DNA from: JAJXTN01 sp038230895
GTDB taxonomy: Bacteria; Patescibacteriota; Saccharimonadia; Saccharimonadales; UBA4665
DNA: 64,000 nucleotides
Reading direction: 5' to 3'
Assembly (NCBI GenBank): GCA_038230895.1
Contig: JBBRMJ010000002.1
Span: 1-64,000 of the forward strand
Part shown: one piece after another, positions 40,823-49,164 of the stretch
Position numbering within the stretch: position 1 is the first letter of the stretch
How the letters are laid out: every line of letters begins with the position of its first letter
Position numbers and translations under genes: made by a program
The notes under the pieces: generated by a model
Seen by the model: the letters and a program-made list of their open reading frames with translations, nothing else
Databases searched by the model: none
Told to the model about the DNA's origin: nothing

Positions 40823-41847
40823 GAGACCGAGGTTACTGGTGCCCGATAGCTTTGGGTCGTGGTAGTGGTGGTGGGAGTCGGTGTTGGGGCGGGCTGTGTG
40901 CTAGTACTATTCGCGCTGGTCGAGGTATTGTCTGCAGCCGTGGTGTCGCTGCTGGCGGTGTTGGTTGTACCAGCTGCCGTGCTAGCCGAGCTCTTGGTGA
41001 TTGTGGCAGCAGCTTTGGCTTTGGGCAGGACGCGCAGCAAGTCCAGACCCATCACCGTGCCAATTCCCAAGATGAGGAGCAGTCCAGTCAGGGCGTAGGT
41101 CATGGTCGGAATAGTCAGTCGATTAAGCCGCCAGCCAAAGGTGCTACCTTGCGTGAATGACTCAGTTATCACCTGGTCTTCGGCGACATGTTGATTCAGG
41201 ATGCTTTGCATATCGCTGGTAAAGGCGCTCGGGCCACAGAGGAAAAAAGTGAACGATTGCCATTCGTCGCCAGTTACTTTGGCCAGCAGGGCTTCGTCGA
41301 TCCGTCCGCCATAGATGTTCTGAGCTGCATTATGTGCTCCCTGACCGGTTACGAATACCACCCGAAATTTAGGGTTTTGCCGCTGCAATTGACGCAATTC
41401 AGCAGCGAAGGGCATGTCGTTGGCGCTGCGACAGGCGTAGAGCAAGGTGATGGCTCGGTTGTCTCGGGCTTCGGTGGCCGCATGTACGATGCTCATGAAC
41501 GGCGTGATGCCGATACCAGCGGCTAGAAGCACGATGTGCTGGTCTGTCGGATCGAGCACGAAATTGCCGTAAGGGCCTTGGACACGTACGGTGTCACCGG
41601 CTTGCAAGCAGGCAACTTTACGAGTGAAACGGCCGTGAGTACGCATGGCAAACTGTAATTCACTACCCGCCGGTGCATTGATCATCGAGAAACAGCGCAT
41701 TGGCGATACGAGGCCGCCGGATTTGAAGGCAATAGCGGCGTATTGCCCTGGCCAGAATTCCAGGCCAGACTCGCCGTCAACGGGTGCCATTGATAAGACC
41801 TGGTAGGTGGGGTAGTGTTGGACGCGGCTGACGGTGTAGGCTTTCAT
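40819..41847 (-). CDS. Ferredoxin-NADP reductase-like oxidoreductase with C-terminal TM and Thr/Ser-rich tail
   Basis: A 342-residue flavoprotein. FAD domain with MRCFSM (RxxS motif) near residue 53 and GPYGNF; NAD(P) domain with LLAAGIGITPFMSI and FFLCGPSAF. After about residue 240 comes one TM helix (MTYALTGLLLILGIGTV) and a ~75-residue tail of Thr, Ser, Ala and Pro. The FNR module would face the cytoplasm and feed electrons from NAD(P)H to the haem protein of the same operon. There is no 2Fe-2S domain. The Thr-rich tail outside the membrane is unusual for this family. Confidence 0.82.
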   Translation of the reverse strand: MKAYTVSRVQHYPTYQVLSMAPVDGESGLEFWPGQYAAIAFKSGGLVSPMRCFSMINAPAGSELQFAMRTHGRFTRKVACLQAGDTVRVQGPYGNFVLDPTDQHIVLLAAGIGITPFMSIVHAATEARDNRAITLLYACRSANDMPFAAELRQLQRQNPKFRVVFVTGQGAHNAAQNIYGGRIDEALLAKVTGDEWQSFTFFLCGPSAFTSDMQSILNQHVAEDQVITESFTQGSTFGWRLNRLTIPTMTYALTGLLLILGIGTVMGLDLLRVLPKAKAAATITKSSASTAAGTTNTASSDTTAADNTSTSANSTSTQPAPTPTPTTTTTTQSYRAPVTSVS

Positions 41848-41850
41848 AAC

Positions 41851-41868
41851 TATACTTATACAAGTATA
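41851..41868. promoter_or_regulatory. Inverted repeat over the promoter of the electron-transfer operon
   Basis: Perfect 7-bp arms TATACTT and AAGTATA with a 4-nt centre, ending 4 nt before the oxidoreductase ATG. On the minus strand it contains overlapping -10-like boxes (TATACT, TATAAG, TATAGT). Could be an operator or simply stacked promoter elements. Confidence 0.5.
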
Positions 41869-41941
41869 ACCTGAGGCTGAGCTTAAGCCCCGGTCGGTCC
41901 TTAAAAATTTCTTAAGTCGTATCAGCCTAAGCGGTTTCGGT

Positions 41942-41950
41942 TGCTAGACT
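41942..41950 (+). promoter_or_regulatory. Extended -10 (TGC-TAGACT) 7 nt before comEC
   Basis: TGC 41942-41944 and TAGACT 41945-41950; 7 nt before ATG 41958. Confidence 0.5.
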
Positions 41951-41957
41951 TCTAGGC

Positions 41958-43433
41958 ATGAGGCGCTTACTGCGGCACCAGTTCCGGCGTACGACGCTGT
42001 GGCTGGTTGGCTGTTTGGCGTTCCTGCTCGGCGTGGGGTTTGCACACAGTGGTTGGCTGTTGCTGAGCTGGTGGTATCTGTTGGCGCTGTTAGCGCTGAT
42101 GTGGCGGTTTCAGAAACATTCGATTTGGACTATCTGTTGGGTGATCGTGTTAGCCGGAAGTTTTGGCTGGCAGCGTGGCTCGTTCTCGATGATCAAATTG
42201 CAGGCTTACCAAGCCCGCTATGGACATGTAGTCAGCCTGGAGGCAGTGGCCATCGACGATGCAGTCTACGGCAAGAAATCACAAATATCGTTTGAGGCTA
42301 GCCAAGTATTGCTCAGTGATGGTGAACGCCTGACTGGCAAGATTCAGCTCAGTGGTTTCGGGGTCAATGCCGTCTTTCAGGGTGACAGGGTGCGGGCTTC
42401 GGGCAAACTCTTTCCTGGCTACGGCGCCTACCAAGGGCGTATCAGTTTTGCAAAACTGCATGTTACCTCCCATCATCCGACACTAGTGGCTGATATTCGT
42501 CGCCGGTTCGCGGCCGGCATGCAATCCAGCTTGCCAGAACCATTGGCCTCGTTCGCAATGGGTTTGCTGATTGGCCAGCGAGCTACCTTGCCACCAGCCG
42601 TAAAGCAGGAACTACTGATGGTCGGCCTGACACATATTATTGCCGTATCAGGCTATAACTTAACGATTATGTTAGGGGCGAGTCGGCGACTGGCAGGCAA
42701 ACGTTCCAAACGGCTGTCGACATTGATTGCTCTTGGTCTGATGGGGATATTTCTCTTGTTGGCGGGAGCCAGTGCCTCTATTGTCAGAGCAGCGATAGTT
42801 AGCATGTTAAGTATTGGGGCAGGTTACTATGGTCGGAGCTACAAGCCACTGAATCTTATTCTGATGGCAGCGGCTATTACCGCCTGGGCAAACCCGTTCT
42901 ATGTGTGGAGTGACATTAGCTGGTATTTGAGCTTTTTGGCGTTTTTTGGCGTTTTGCTGCTGGCGCCGCTACTGGTTGAGCGGCTACGTCCCGGCTGGCA
43001 CAATTCGGTAGTGGTAATGGTCGGCATCGAGAGTATTTGTGCCGAGATCATGACCCTGCCCTTTATCCTGCATAACTTCGGTCAGATGTCTTTGATCGGC
43101 TTACCGGCTAATATTCTGGTCGTAACCCTAATCCCCTTGGCCATGTTGTGCAGCCTGGTCGCTGGCCTCGCGGGGATGTTGACGGTTAGTGTAGCCGGCT
43201 GGTTGGCCTGGCCGGCGCGCATACTCCTAACCTATATGTTGGACGTGGCTCATATCTTGGCTCATGTGCCACACATATTCTTGCAAAAGCTTGGGTTATC
43301 ATTGAGCCAAATGCTGGGGCTCTATGCGATTACTGCCAGCCTGACTACTGCTTTGTGGCTACAGACAAAGCGTCAGAAGCATGCTAAAGTAACAGAGATA
43401 AGCCAAGCCTATTCGGAGGGAGCAACAGCATGA
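41958..43433 (+). CDS. comEC: ComEC/Rec2 family DNA-uptake channel
   Basis: Forms the inner-membrane channel for transforming single-stranded DNA. The 491-residue protein has N-terminal TM helices, an OB-like soluble segment (about 75-160), and the competence domain with HIIAVSGYNLTIMLG and GASASIVRAAIVSML, then more TM helices. It lacks the C-terminal beta-lactamase-like nuclease domain found in long ComEC (~770 aa). Together with the type IV pilus genes at 49-60 kb and recA, this supports natural transformation or scavenging of host nucleic acid. Overlaps yebC by 4 nt. Confidence 0.9.
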   Translation: MRRLLRHQFRRTTLWLVGCLAFLLGVGFAHSGWLLLSWWYLLALLALMWRFQKHSIWTICWVIVLAGSFGWQRGSFSMIKLQAYQARYGHVVSLEAVAIDDAVYGKKSQISFEASQVLLSDGERLTGKIQLSGFGVNAVFQGDRVRASGKLFPGYGAYQGRISFAKLHVTSHHPTLVADIRRRFAAGMQSSLPEPLASFAMGLLIGQRATLPPAVKQELLMVGLTHIIAVSGYNLTIMLGASRRLAGKRSKRLSTLIALGLMGIFLLLAGASASIVRAAIVSMLSIGAGYYGRSYKPLNLILMAAAITAWANPFYVWSDISWYLSFLAFFGVLLLAPLLVERLRPGWHNSVVVMVGIESICAEIMTLPFILHNFGQMSLIGLPANILVVTLIPLAMLCSLVAGLAGMLTVSVAGWLAWPARILLTYMLDVAHILAHVPHIFLQKLGLSLSQMLGLYAITASLTTALWLQTKRQKHAKVTEISQAYSEGATA

Positions 43434-44149
43434 GTGGACACAGCAAATGGTCAACGATCAAGCGACAAAAGGGTGTCAAAGACGCTGCTCGTGGTGCTGT
43501 TTTCACTCGACTGGGGAATGCCATCGCCATCGCGGCTCGCAGTGGTACCGATCCTGAGACCAACTTCACCTTACGCTTGACCATGGACAAGGCCAAGGCT
43601 GCCAATATGCCAGCGGCCAATATCCAACGAGCCATCGATCGTATCAAAGACAAGGATGCCGCTCAGCTCCAGGAAATACTCTATGAAGGTTATGGTCCTG
43701 GTGGCACGGCTATCCTCGTGGAATGTGCCACTGACAACATCAACCGTACCTACCCTTTTGTGAAGCTGGCCTTCAGTAAGCATGGCGGCAATATTGCCGA
43801 AAAAGGTGCAGTTGCCTTTCAGTTTGATCACAAGGGTATAATCAGAGTCACTGGCTCGAGTGATGACGTCATGATGCAAGCACTGGAAGCCGGGGCGGAC
43901 GATGTCCAAGAGGAAGAGGGCGATTCGCTGATTTACACCGATCCCAAAGACCTCGCCAAAGTCCGCACTGCCCTTCACGACGCCGGCCTGACCATCACCG
44001 AAGCCGAACTGACCTATGTGCCTAACAACGCCATCGACATCACTGACGCCGACACAGCTGGCAAGATCATGCGCCTGATGGAAGCTTTGGACGACATCGA
44101 CGACGTCACTAACACCCACGTCAACTTCGACATCGACGTCCCGGAGTAA
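43430..44149 (+). CDS. yebC: YebC/PmpR family regulator-translation factor
   Basis: A 239-residue protein with the family start MSGHSKWSTIKRQKGVKDAA, then ARSGTDPETNFTLRLTMDKAKAANMP and YEGYGPGGTAILVECATDN. Members were named as DNA-binding regulators and more recently linked to easing ribosome stalling. Complete. GGAGGG lies 11 nt before the ATG, which overlaps the comEC stop (ATGA). It is commonly found beside ruvC, as here. Confidence 0.95.
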   Translation: MSGHSKWSTIKRQKGVKDAARGAVFTRLGNAIAIAARSGTDPETNFTLRLTMDKAKAANMPAANIQRAIDRIKDKDAAQLQEILYEGYGPGGTAILVECATDNINRTYPFVKLAFSKHGGNIAEKGAVAFQFDHKGIIRVTGSSDDVMMQALEAGADDVQEEEGDSLIYTDPKDLAKVRTALHDAGLTITEAELTYVPNNAIDITDADTAGKIMRLMEALDDIDDVTNTHVNFDIDVPE

Positions 44150-44151
44150 CC

Positions 44152-44799
44152 ATGCGCCTATTTTTGTCATCACAGGATTTTGGAAAGTATCCTCAAGTTG
44201 CCAGTGAACTAGCCGGCAATAATAAAAAAGCGGCATTTATAAAGAATGCTCAAGATGATTCACCCGCAGCCGAGCGGAATTTTAGTCTGCCGGAGAAACA
44301 GCGGATGTTCGAGGCAGTTGGTTTTGACTTCGAAGAGATTGATTTGCGTAAGTATTTTGGGAAACAAGTTGAACTTCGAGATAAACTGGCTGGCTTCGGA
44401 TCAGTCTGGTGCGCCGGCGGTAATACTTTCATCTTGCGCCGAGCGATGAAAGCTAGTGGCTTAGACGAGATTTTGCGTCAGCTCCTTCATGAAGACAAGA
44501 TCGTATATGGTGGTTGGAGTGCCGGAGCCTGCATCGCCGCTCCGACCTTGCATGGTGTTGAGAATGGAGATCGGCCTGAGCCCGATGCAGTGCCAGTCAA
44601 CTATCCAATAACTGAGACGATTTGGGAGGGATTGGGCCTGGTAGAATTTATGGTTGTTCCTCATTACAAGTCGGATTGGTTCGGTACCGAGGCCGGGCTG
44701 ATGATGCAGTACTGCATTGACCACAAGCTTAGATATAAACCTCTGGAGGATGGGCAAGTTGTGGTTGTGAACGGCGACAAAGTTGAGGTATTGTCATGA
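44152..44799 (+). CDS. Peptidase S51 family protein (PepE/cyanophycinase-like)
   Basis: A 215-residue class-I glutamine-amidotransferase-fold serine peptidase. The nucleophile elbow GGWSAGACI carries the catalytic Ser, GGNTFIL is the conserved Gly-Gly-Asn turn and VVPHYKSD supplies the His. Related enzymes cleave Asp-X dipeptides or cyanophycin. Starts 2 nt after yebC and overlaps ruvC by 4 nt. Confidence 0.85.
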   Translation: MRLFLSSQDFGKYPQVASELAGNNKKAAFIKNAQDDSPAAERNFSLPEKQRMFEAVGFDFEEIDLRKYFGKQVELRDKLAGFGSVWCAGGNTFILRRAMKASGLDEILRQLLHEDKIVYGGWSAGACIAAPTLHGVENGDRPEPDAVPVNYPITETIWEGLGLVEFMVVPHYKSDWFGTEAGLMMQYCIDHKLRYKPLEDGQVVVVNGDKVEVLS

Positions 44800-45269
44800 G
44801 AATTATTGGGATCGATCCTGGAACGGGGATACTGGGGTTTGGGATTATTGATGTGACGAAAGGTAAGGCGCAGCTGGTTGACGCTGGGGTGATTCGGACA
44901 CCAGTCAAGGAAGATGACGCTGTGCGGTTGCAGACGATCTTTGAAGAATTAACGACTATCATCGCAGAGACGAAGCCAACAGAAATGTCAGTGGAGAAAT
45001 TATTCTTTGCTGCTAATGTGACGACGGCTATGACGGTGGCTCAAGCTCGGGGAGTTGTTCTGTTAGCTGGTAAACAAGCTGGCCTGGAAATCTATGAGTA
45101 CACTCCCCTGCAGATCAAGCAGGCGCTCACTGGCTATGGCCGCGCTGATAAGAAACAGATTCAGGAAATGGTTCGCGTAATATTGCAGCTAAAAGTCGCA
45201 CCCAAGCCAGACGACTGCGCTGATGCGCTAGCCGCCGCCCTGACCCATTCCCAAACTATGCGGGCTTAG
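44796..45269 (+). CDS. ruvC: Holliday junction resolvase RuvC
   Basis: Endonuclease that cuts Holliday junctions moved by RuvAB. The 157-residue protein has IGIDPGTGILGFG (first catalytic Asp), SVEKLFFAANVTTAMTVAQARG (Glu) and KPDDCADALAAAL (two Asp). Complete. Its stop shares TTAG (45266-45269) with the convergent membrane-protein gene. Confidence 0.95.
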   Translation: MRIIGIDPGTGILGFGIIDVTKGKAQLVDAGVIRTPVKEDDAVRLQTIFEELTTIIAETKPTEMSVEKLFFAANVTTAMTVAQARGVVLLAGKQAGLEIYEYTPLQIKQALTGYGRADKKQIQEMVRVILQLKVAPKPDDCADALAAALTHSQTMRA

Positions 45270-45895
45270 AACAGGTGGTGTAGACGGTCGGAAATAGTGA
45301 TGTTCTCAGCACCTGAGCAGCTAGCCGGGTCTTTGGTGATGTCATTAATATGAGCTGTGGCTGGAACAGACGCAAACTGTGTTTTCAGTAGTGCTTGGTC
45401 ATTTGGCCCGTAGCTGACCAGCAATCGATCCAAATCCTTGATGACCACATTGGTAATAGCTGTCAGATCGGTGTAGTCTTGGCCATTCAGTAAGATATTG
45501 AGTTTGGCACTATCGTTGGCGACATAGCTAGTCCCGTCGGAGGTCTTGATGAAATCCGGCCCAATGTACCAGCCAAGGTTTTCGAAGAATTGACCCCAGG
45601 TAGCGGCATGATCATGGACATGGATAACCGAATTGATATTGTCATGCATATGGGCTCGTTGCTCAGGTAGTGAAATATCATTGGTAGTTTTGCAGACTGC
45701 CTCGGCTTGGTAATAGGCTGCAGCTTTGAACGGCTCACGCTGGCCGTTAATGTATACCGCGAAATTGGCGTGGAAGTGTACCTGTACAGGATTGTAAGTC
45801 AGGAACCTGATGCCAATGATGACAAGGGCGCTCAGGATTATACCAAGTATGAATAGGAACCAACCCTGCTTCACGAGTGATTTTAGTCGCTTCAT
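45266..45895 (-). CDS. Membrane-anchored His-rich extracellular protein
   Basis: A 209-residue protein with a single N-terminal TM helix (about 12-33) and an outer domain carrying His clusters: VHFHANFAVYING, AHMHDNINSVIHVHDHAATW. The H-x-H and HVHDH pattern suggests a metal site; similar H-rich domains with a following GxFFxxxGW are seen in other CPR and archaeal surface proteins, function unknown. The start at 45895 is chosen because TATAAT (45902-45907) lies 6 nt before it; an upstream in-frame ATG at 45937 would fall ahead of the promoter. Sits between ruvC and ruvA on the opposite strand. Confidence 0.65.
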   Translation of the reverse strand: MKRLKSLVKQGWFLFILGIILSALVIIGIRFLTYNPVQVHFHANFAVYINGQREPFKAAAYYQAEAVCKTTNDISLPEQRAHMHDNINSVIHVHDHAATWGQFFENLGWYIGPDFIKTSDGTSYVANDSAKLNILLNGQDYTDLTAITNVVIKDLDRLLVSYGPNDQALLKTQFASVPATAHINDITKDPASCSGAENITISDRLHHLF

Positions 45896-45901
45896 AACCC
45901 T

Positions 45902-45907
45902 ATTATA
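45902..45907 (-). promoter_or_regulatory. -10 box (TATAAT) 6 nt before the His-rich protein gene
   Basis: Perfect TATAAT on the minus strand, 6 nt before ATG 45895; predicts a leaderless message. Confidence 0.6.
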
Positions 45908-45938
45908 ATCTATCCACCGCTGTGACATAATGGACATG

Positions 45939-46523
45939 ATGATAGCGACACTAAATGGGGTGGTGAGTGAGAAACTGGCTGATGTCGTGGTGCTCGATGT
46001 CCAAGGCGTTGGTTACGGGCTGTTCGTGACGGCCGAAGACCACGGCAAGATGATGTCTGGGGAGCCGGCCAAAGTCTATGTCTACGAGCATGTCCGCGAG
46101 CAGCAGTACGATTTGTTCGGCTTTCTGACTCGTGACGCCAAGAACTTCTTCGAATTACTATTAAGTGTGAATGGCATCGGACCCAAGATGGCGCTTAACA
46201 TGTTAAGTATAGGTACTGCAACAGAAGTAAAGCGGGCAATTGCTGGTGGCGACGTTAAGTTCATCCAGCGAGCGAACGGCGTCGGCAAACGTGTCGCAGA
46301 GCGAGTTGTCGTTGAGCTGAAGGATAAAGTTGGCCTCGTCGGAGTTGATCTCGAATCTACAGGTCTTCTGCAAGCCGAGGACAGCCTGATGAAAGACGAA
46401 GCCGTCGAAGCCTTAGTTGCCCTTGGGTACTCTCCCCAGGACGCCGCCAAAGCCTTGCAAAATATTGACCCTGAACTGGGAACCTCTGTACGCATCAAAG
46501 CCGCATTGAAAGCCGCAGCATGA
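45939..46523 (+). CDS. ruvA: Holliday junction DNA-binding protein RuvA
   Basis: Tetrameric junction-binding subunit of the RuvAB branch migrator. The 194-residue protein begins MIATLNGVV (typical MIAxLxG), then has the OB domain, two helix-hairpin-helix motifs (LLSVNGIGPKMALNML and QRANGVGKRVAERVVVELKDK), and the mobile C-terminal domain (EAVEALVALGYSPQDAAKAL). In-frame ATGs at 45930 and 45936 also exist; 45939 gives the canonical N terminus. Overlaps the next gene by 4 nt. Confidence 0.94.
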   Translation: MIATLNGVVSEKLADVVVLDVQGVGYGLFVTAEDHGKMMSGEPAKVYVYEHVREQQYDLFGFLTRDAKNFFELLLSVNGIGPKMALNMLSIGTATEVKRAIAGGDVKFIQRANGVGKRVAERVVVELKDKVGLVGVDLESTGLLQAEDSLMKDEAVEALVALGYSPQDAAKALQNIDPELGTSVRIKAALKAAA

Positions 46524-47338
46524 AACTGCCAAGCATTGAACTCAATGATAAACAACAGATCCCACAGATTGGGTTAGGGCTATGGCAAGTTAAGGACGCT
46601 GCCGAGTTTGACCAGGCTTTTGATGCGGCAGTAGAGGCGGGCTATCGGCATTTTGATTCGGCCCAGGTGTATAAGAACGAGCAGATGCTTGGTGACGCAT
46701 TGCAGCGTTCGGAGTTGAAGCGCGAAGAGGTTTTCATAACCACCAAAATCGCGGTCAATAACTTCGGTCACAAAAAGTCTTTAAAGAGTTTTGCAACGTC
46801 ACTGGAGAAACTGCAGACTGATTATGTTGATCTCCTCTTGCTGCACTTTCCGGTTACTTTATTGCGGAAGTCCAGCTGGAAAGCGCTGGAAGAGATCAAA
46901 TCGGCTGGTGGTGCAAAATCGATCGGCGTCAGCAATTATACGATTCGGCATCTAGAAGAGATGAAGCAGTATTCTAAAGAAATGCCGGCAGTGAATCAAG
47001 TAGAGCTACACGTCTTTTTGCAGCAGCCGGAATTGATCGACTATTGCCGCAGCCATAACATTGCCGTTGAAGCCTATTCACCGCTGGCGCACGCCAAAGA
47101 GATGAACGAAACGGTGATAGCCGATATCGCCGACAAACACCATAAATCATATGCCCAAATTATGTTGCGTTGGTGCATCGAAAAAGGTTTGATCGTCTTG
47201 CCGAAGTCCGTAACGCCAGAGAGAATCAAACAAAATATTGATATCTTCGATTTCAAGCTCGACGATGATGATCTGACCAAGTTAGCGAGTCTGGATCGTG
47301 ACCTCCGTACCTGTTGGAGCCCTGTCCACGTTCCATAG
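46520..47338 (+). CDS. Aldo/keto reductase
   Basis: A 272-residue NADPH-dependent oxidoreductase of the AKR superfamily. Catalytic tetrad: Asp and Tyr in FDSAQVYKNE, Lys in ITTKIA, His in LLLHFPV; cofactor loop GVSNYTIRHL and C-terminal LPKSVTPERIKQN. Related to 2,5-diketo-gluconate reductase and methylglyoxal reductases; substrate unknown. Translationally coupled to ruvA by ATGA, an odd partner for repair genes. Confidence 0.92.
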   Translation: MKLPSIELNDKQQIPQIGLGLWQVKDAAEFDQAFDAAVEAGYRHFDSAQVYKNEQMLGDALQRSELKREEVFITTKIAVNNFGHKKSLKSFATSLEKLQTDYVDLLLLHFPVTLLRKSSWKALEEIKSAGGAKSIGVSNYTIRHLEEMKQYSKEMPAVNQVELHVFLQQPELIDYCRSHNIAVEAYSPLAHAKEMNETVIADIADKHHKSYAQIMLRWCIEKGLIVLPKSVTPERIKQNIDIFDFKLDDDDLTKLASLDRDLRTCWSPVHVP

Positions 47339-47347
47339 GCTATAAGG

Positions 47348-47353
47348 TATACT
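47348..47353 (+). promoter_or_regulatory. -10 box (TATACT) 9 nt before ruvB
   Basis: TATACT ending 9 nt before ATG 47363; TATAAG at 47341-47346 is a second candidate. Confidence 0.45.
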
Positions 47354-47362
47354 CATTAGGTA

Positions 47363-48394
47363 ATGATTGACCGGATTTTGAATACAGCGGAGGAGCCAGT
47401 CGACGAGCAGGAGATTGAGCTCGAAGTAACGCTGCGACCGCATGATTTTGCCAATTACATCGGTCAAGACCGGCTAAAACAGAACCTTCAACTGGCCATC
47501 GATGCTGCCAAGAAGCGTGGTGAGCCGCTTGATCACGTCTTGCTGCATGGGCCACCAGGTCTGGGTAAAACGACGATGGCCAGTGTTATTGCCCATGAGA
47601 TGGGCGCCCAGATACGAGTGACCAGCGGGCCGGCCATTGAACGGGCTGGTGATCTGGCCAGTTTGCTGACAAATCTGAGCGACGGTGACATTTTATTCAT
47701 CGACGAAATCCACCGCTTAAACCGAACTGTTGAGGAAGTGCTGTACAGCGCCATGGAAGATTTTAAGCTGGATATCATGCTAGGCAAGGGACCATCGGCC
47801 CGCTCACTCCGACTTGATTTGCCGAAGTTCACGATTATCGGCGCCACCACCCGTACGGGCTCACTAGCAGCGCCACTGCGTGATCGCTTCGGGATGGTGC
47901 ACCGTTTGGAATTCTATACCCCAGATGAAATTCAGCACATAATCATGCGTGCTGCCAAGATTCTGAACGTCAAAATCGATAAGCCAGCGGCAGCTGAACT
48001 TGCTAAGCGAGCACGCTTGACGCCGCGTATCGCCAACCGACTGCTGAAACGGGTGCGTGATTACGCCGATGTCAACGGTGATGGCATCATTGACACCACG
48101 TTGACGCATAAATCATTGGAGCTGCTCGACATCGATGAGCTGGGTCTGGATAGTGCAGACCGAAATCTACTAGTGGCGATTATCGAGAATTATAACGGTG
48201 GCCCTGTTGGCGTTGAGACTCTCGCCGCCATGACCGCCGAAGAACGGGGCACCATCGAAGATTTCTATGAGCCTTATCTGATGCAAATCGGCTTACTGGA
48301 GCGTACGCCACGGGGTCGTAAAGTAACGCCCAAAACCTATCGCCATCTTGGTCGTCAACCAAATCAAGACAATCAACAGCCCAGCTTGCTATAA
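47363..48394 (+). CDS. ruvB: Holliday junction branch migration helicase RuvB
   Basis: AAA+ motor that drives branch migration with RuvA. The 343-residue protein has HGPPGLGKTTMA (Walker A), LFIDEIHRLNR (Walker B), IIGATTRTGSLAAPLRDRFG (sensor 1 and arginine finger) and the C-terminal winged helix (GFIERTPRG-like GLLERTPRGRKVT). Complete. Separated from ruvA by the aldo/keto reductase. The last codons overlap the -10 box of the next gene. Confidence 0.96.
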   Translation: MIDRILNTAEEPVDEQEIELEVTLRPHDFANYIGQDRLKQNLQLAIDAAKKRGEPLDHVLLHGPPGLGKTTMASVIAHEMGAQIRVTSGPAIERAGDLASLLTNLSDGDILFIDEIHRLNRTVEEVLYSAMEDFKLDIMLGKGPSARSLRLDLPKFTIIGATTRTGSLAAPLRDRFGMVHRLEFYTPDEIQHIIMRAAKILNVKIDKPAAAELAKRARLTPRIANRLLKRVRDYADVNGDGIIDTTLTHKSLELLDIDELGLDSADRNLLVAIIENYNGGPVGVETLAAMTAEERGTIEDFYEPYLMQIGLLERTPRGRKVTPKTYRHLGRQPNQDNQQPSLL

Positions 48395-48395
48395 T
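48387..48395 (+). promoter_or_regulatory. Extended -10 (TGC-TATAAT) 8 nt before the PH-domain gene
   Basis: TGC 48387-48389 and perfect TATAAT 48390-48395, overlapping the ruvB stop; 8 nt before ATG 48404. Strongest extended -10 in the window. Confidence 0.65.
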
Positions 48396-48403
48396 ATACG
48401 GAG

Positions 48404-49138
48404 ATGAATCCCTCAGATCCACAAAATCCACAAGACCCCTATGCTGCCGCTGGTGTTCGTCAGATTACCGGTGTTAAAAACCCCCTCAATGTCATGCAGC
48501 AAGGTGAGCAAATCGTCTGCGAGATTAAGCGTCATCCCATTGGCATACTAGGAATTTACTTTTTGACCGGGTTTATGCTGCTCATCCTGGCTATCGCCGT
48601 CATCGTTGGTCCGCGCTTCCTCAGCGTTGACAACCGGAGCCAAGTTACAATGATTGCACTGGCTGCTTACATGTTCTTCGCTGTCCTCTGCCTCGTGTTC
48701 GTCTTCATTGCCAACAAGGTTTATTGGGGTAATAGCTGGATCGTGACGTCTGATAGCATCACGCAAATTACGCAAACCAGCCTGTTCAATAAGCAATCAA
48801 GCCAGCTATCCTTGGGCAATCTCGAAGATATTACTGCCGAACAGAATGGTATTTTGGCGCATATGTTCAAATATGGTGTCCTGAGGGCCGAAACCGCAGG
48901 CGAGCGAAGTAAATTTATGTTTTTGTATTGCCCGAATCCCAATTTCTACGCCCAACAGGTGCTGGGTGCGAGGGAACGGTTTGAGCAGGGTCGCCGCGAA
49001 ACTGAAACGCAACCACCATCCCGACCTGAAGCCAGTTATCCGCAGCCAGGTGTCGGCACACCGTCCCCTGCTGCCCAACCATACTCGCCACAAGCCCAAG
49101 GGCCTCCATACAACATGCCACCAGCAAGTGGGGCTTAG
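48404..49138 (+). CDS. Bacterial PH-domain (bPH2/YdbS-like) membrane protein
   Basis: A 244-residue protein. Two TM helices (about 48-70 and 83-106) are followed by a bPH2-like domain: WIVTSDSITQITQTSLFNKQ, then LSLGNLEDITAEQNGILAHM and YGVLRAETAGE. The C-terminal 60 residues are Pro/Gln/Ser-rich and disordered. Such proteins are of unknown function, sometimes linked to envelope stress. Monocistronic by its promoter; convergent with the pilus operon. Confidence 0.78.
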   Translation: MNPSDPQNPQDPYAAAGVRQITGVKNPLNVMQQGEQIVCEIKRHPIGILGIYFLTGFMLLILAIAVIVGPRFLSVDNRSQVTMIALAAYMFFAVLCLVFVFIANKVYWGNSWIVTSDSITQITQTSLFNKQSSQLSLGNLEDITAEQNGILAHMFKYGVLRAETAGERSKFMFLYCPNPNFYAQQVLGARERFEQGRRETETQPPSRPEASYPQPGVGTPSPAAQPYSPQAQGPPYNMPPASGA

Positions 49139-49164
49139 TAACTCGATACCAATAGTGGGATTGG

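Noticed and set aside
41907..41925. A/T-rich palindrome-like stretch (CTTAA...TTAAG) upstream of comEC
   Set aside because: Short arms and A/T-rich composition; expected by chance in a promoter region.
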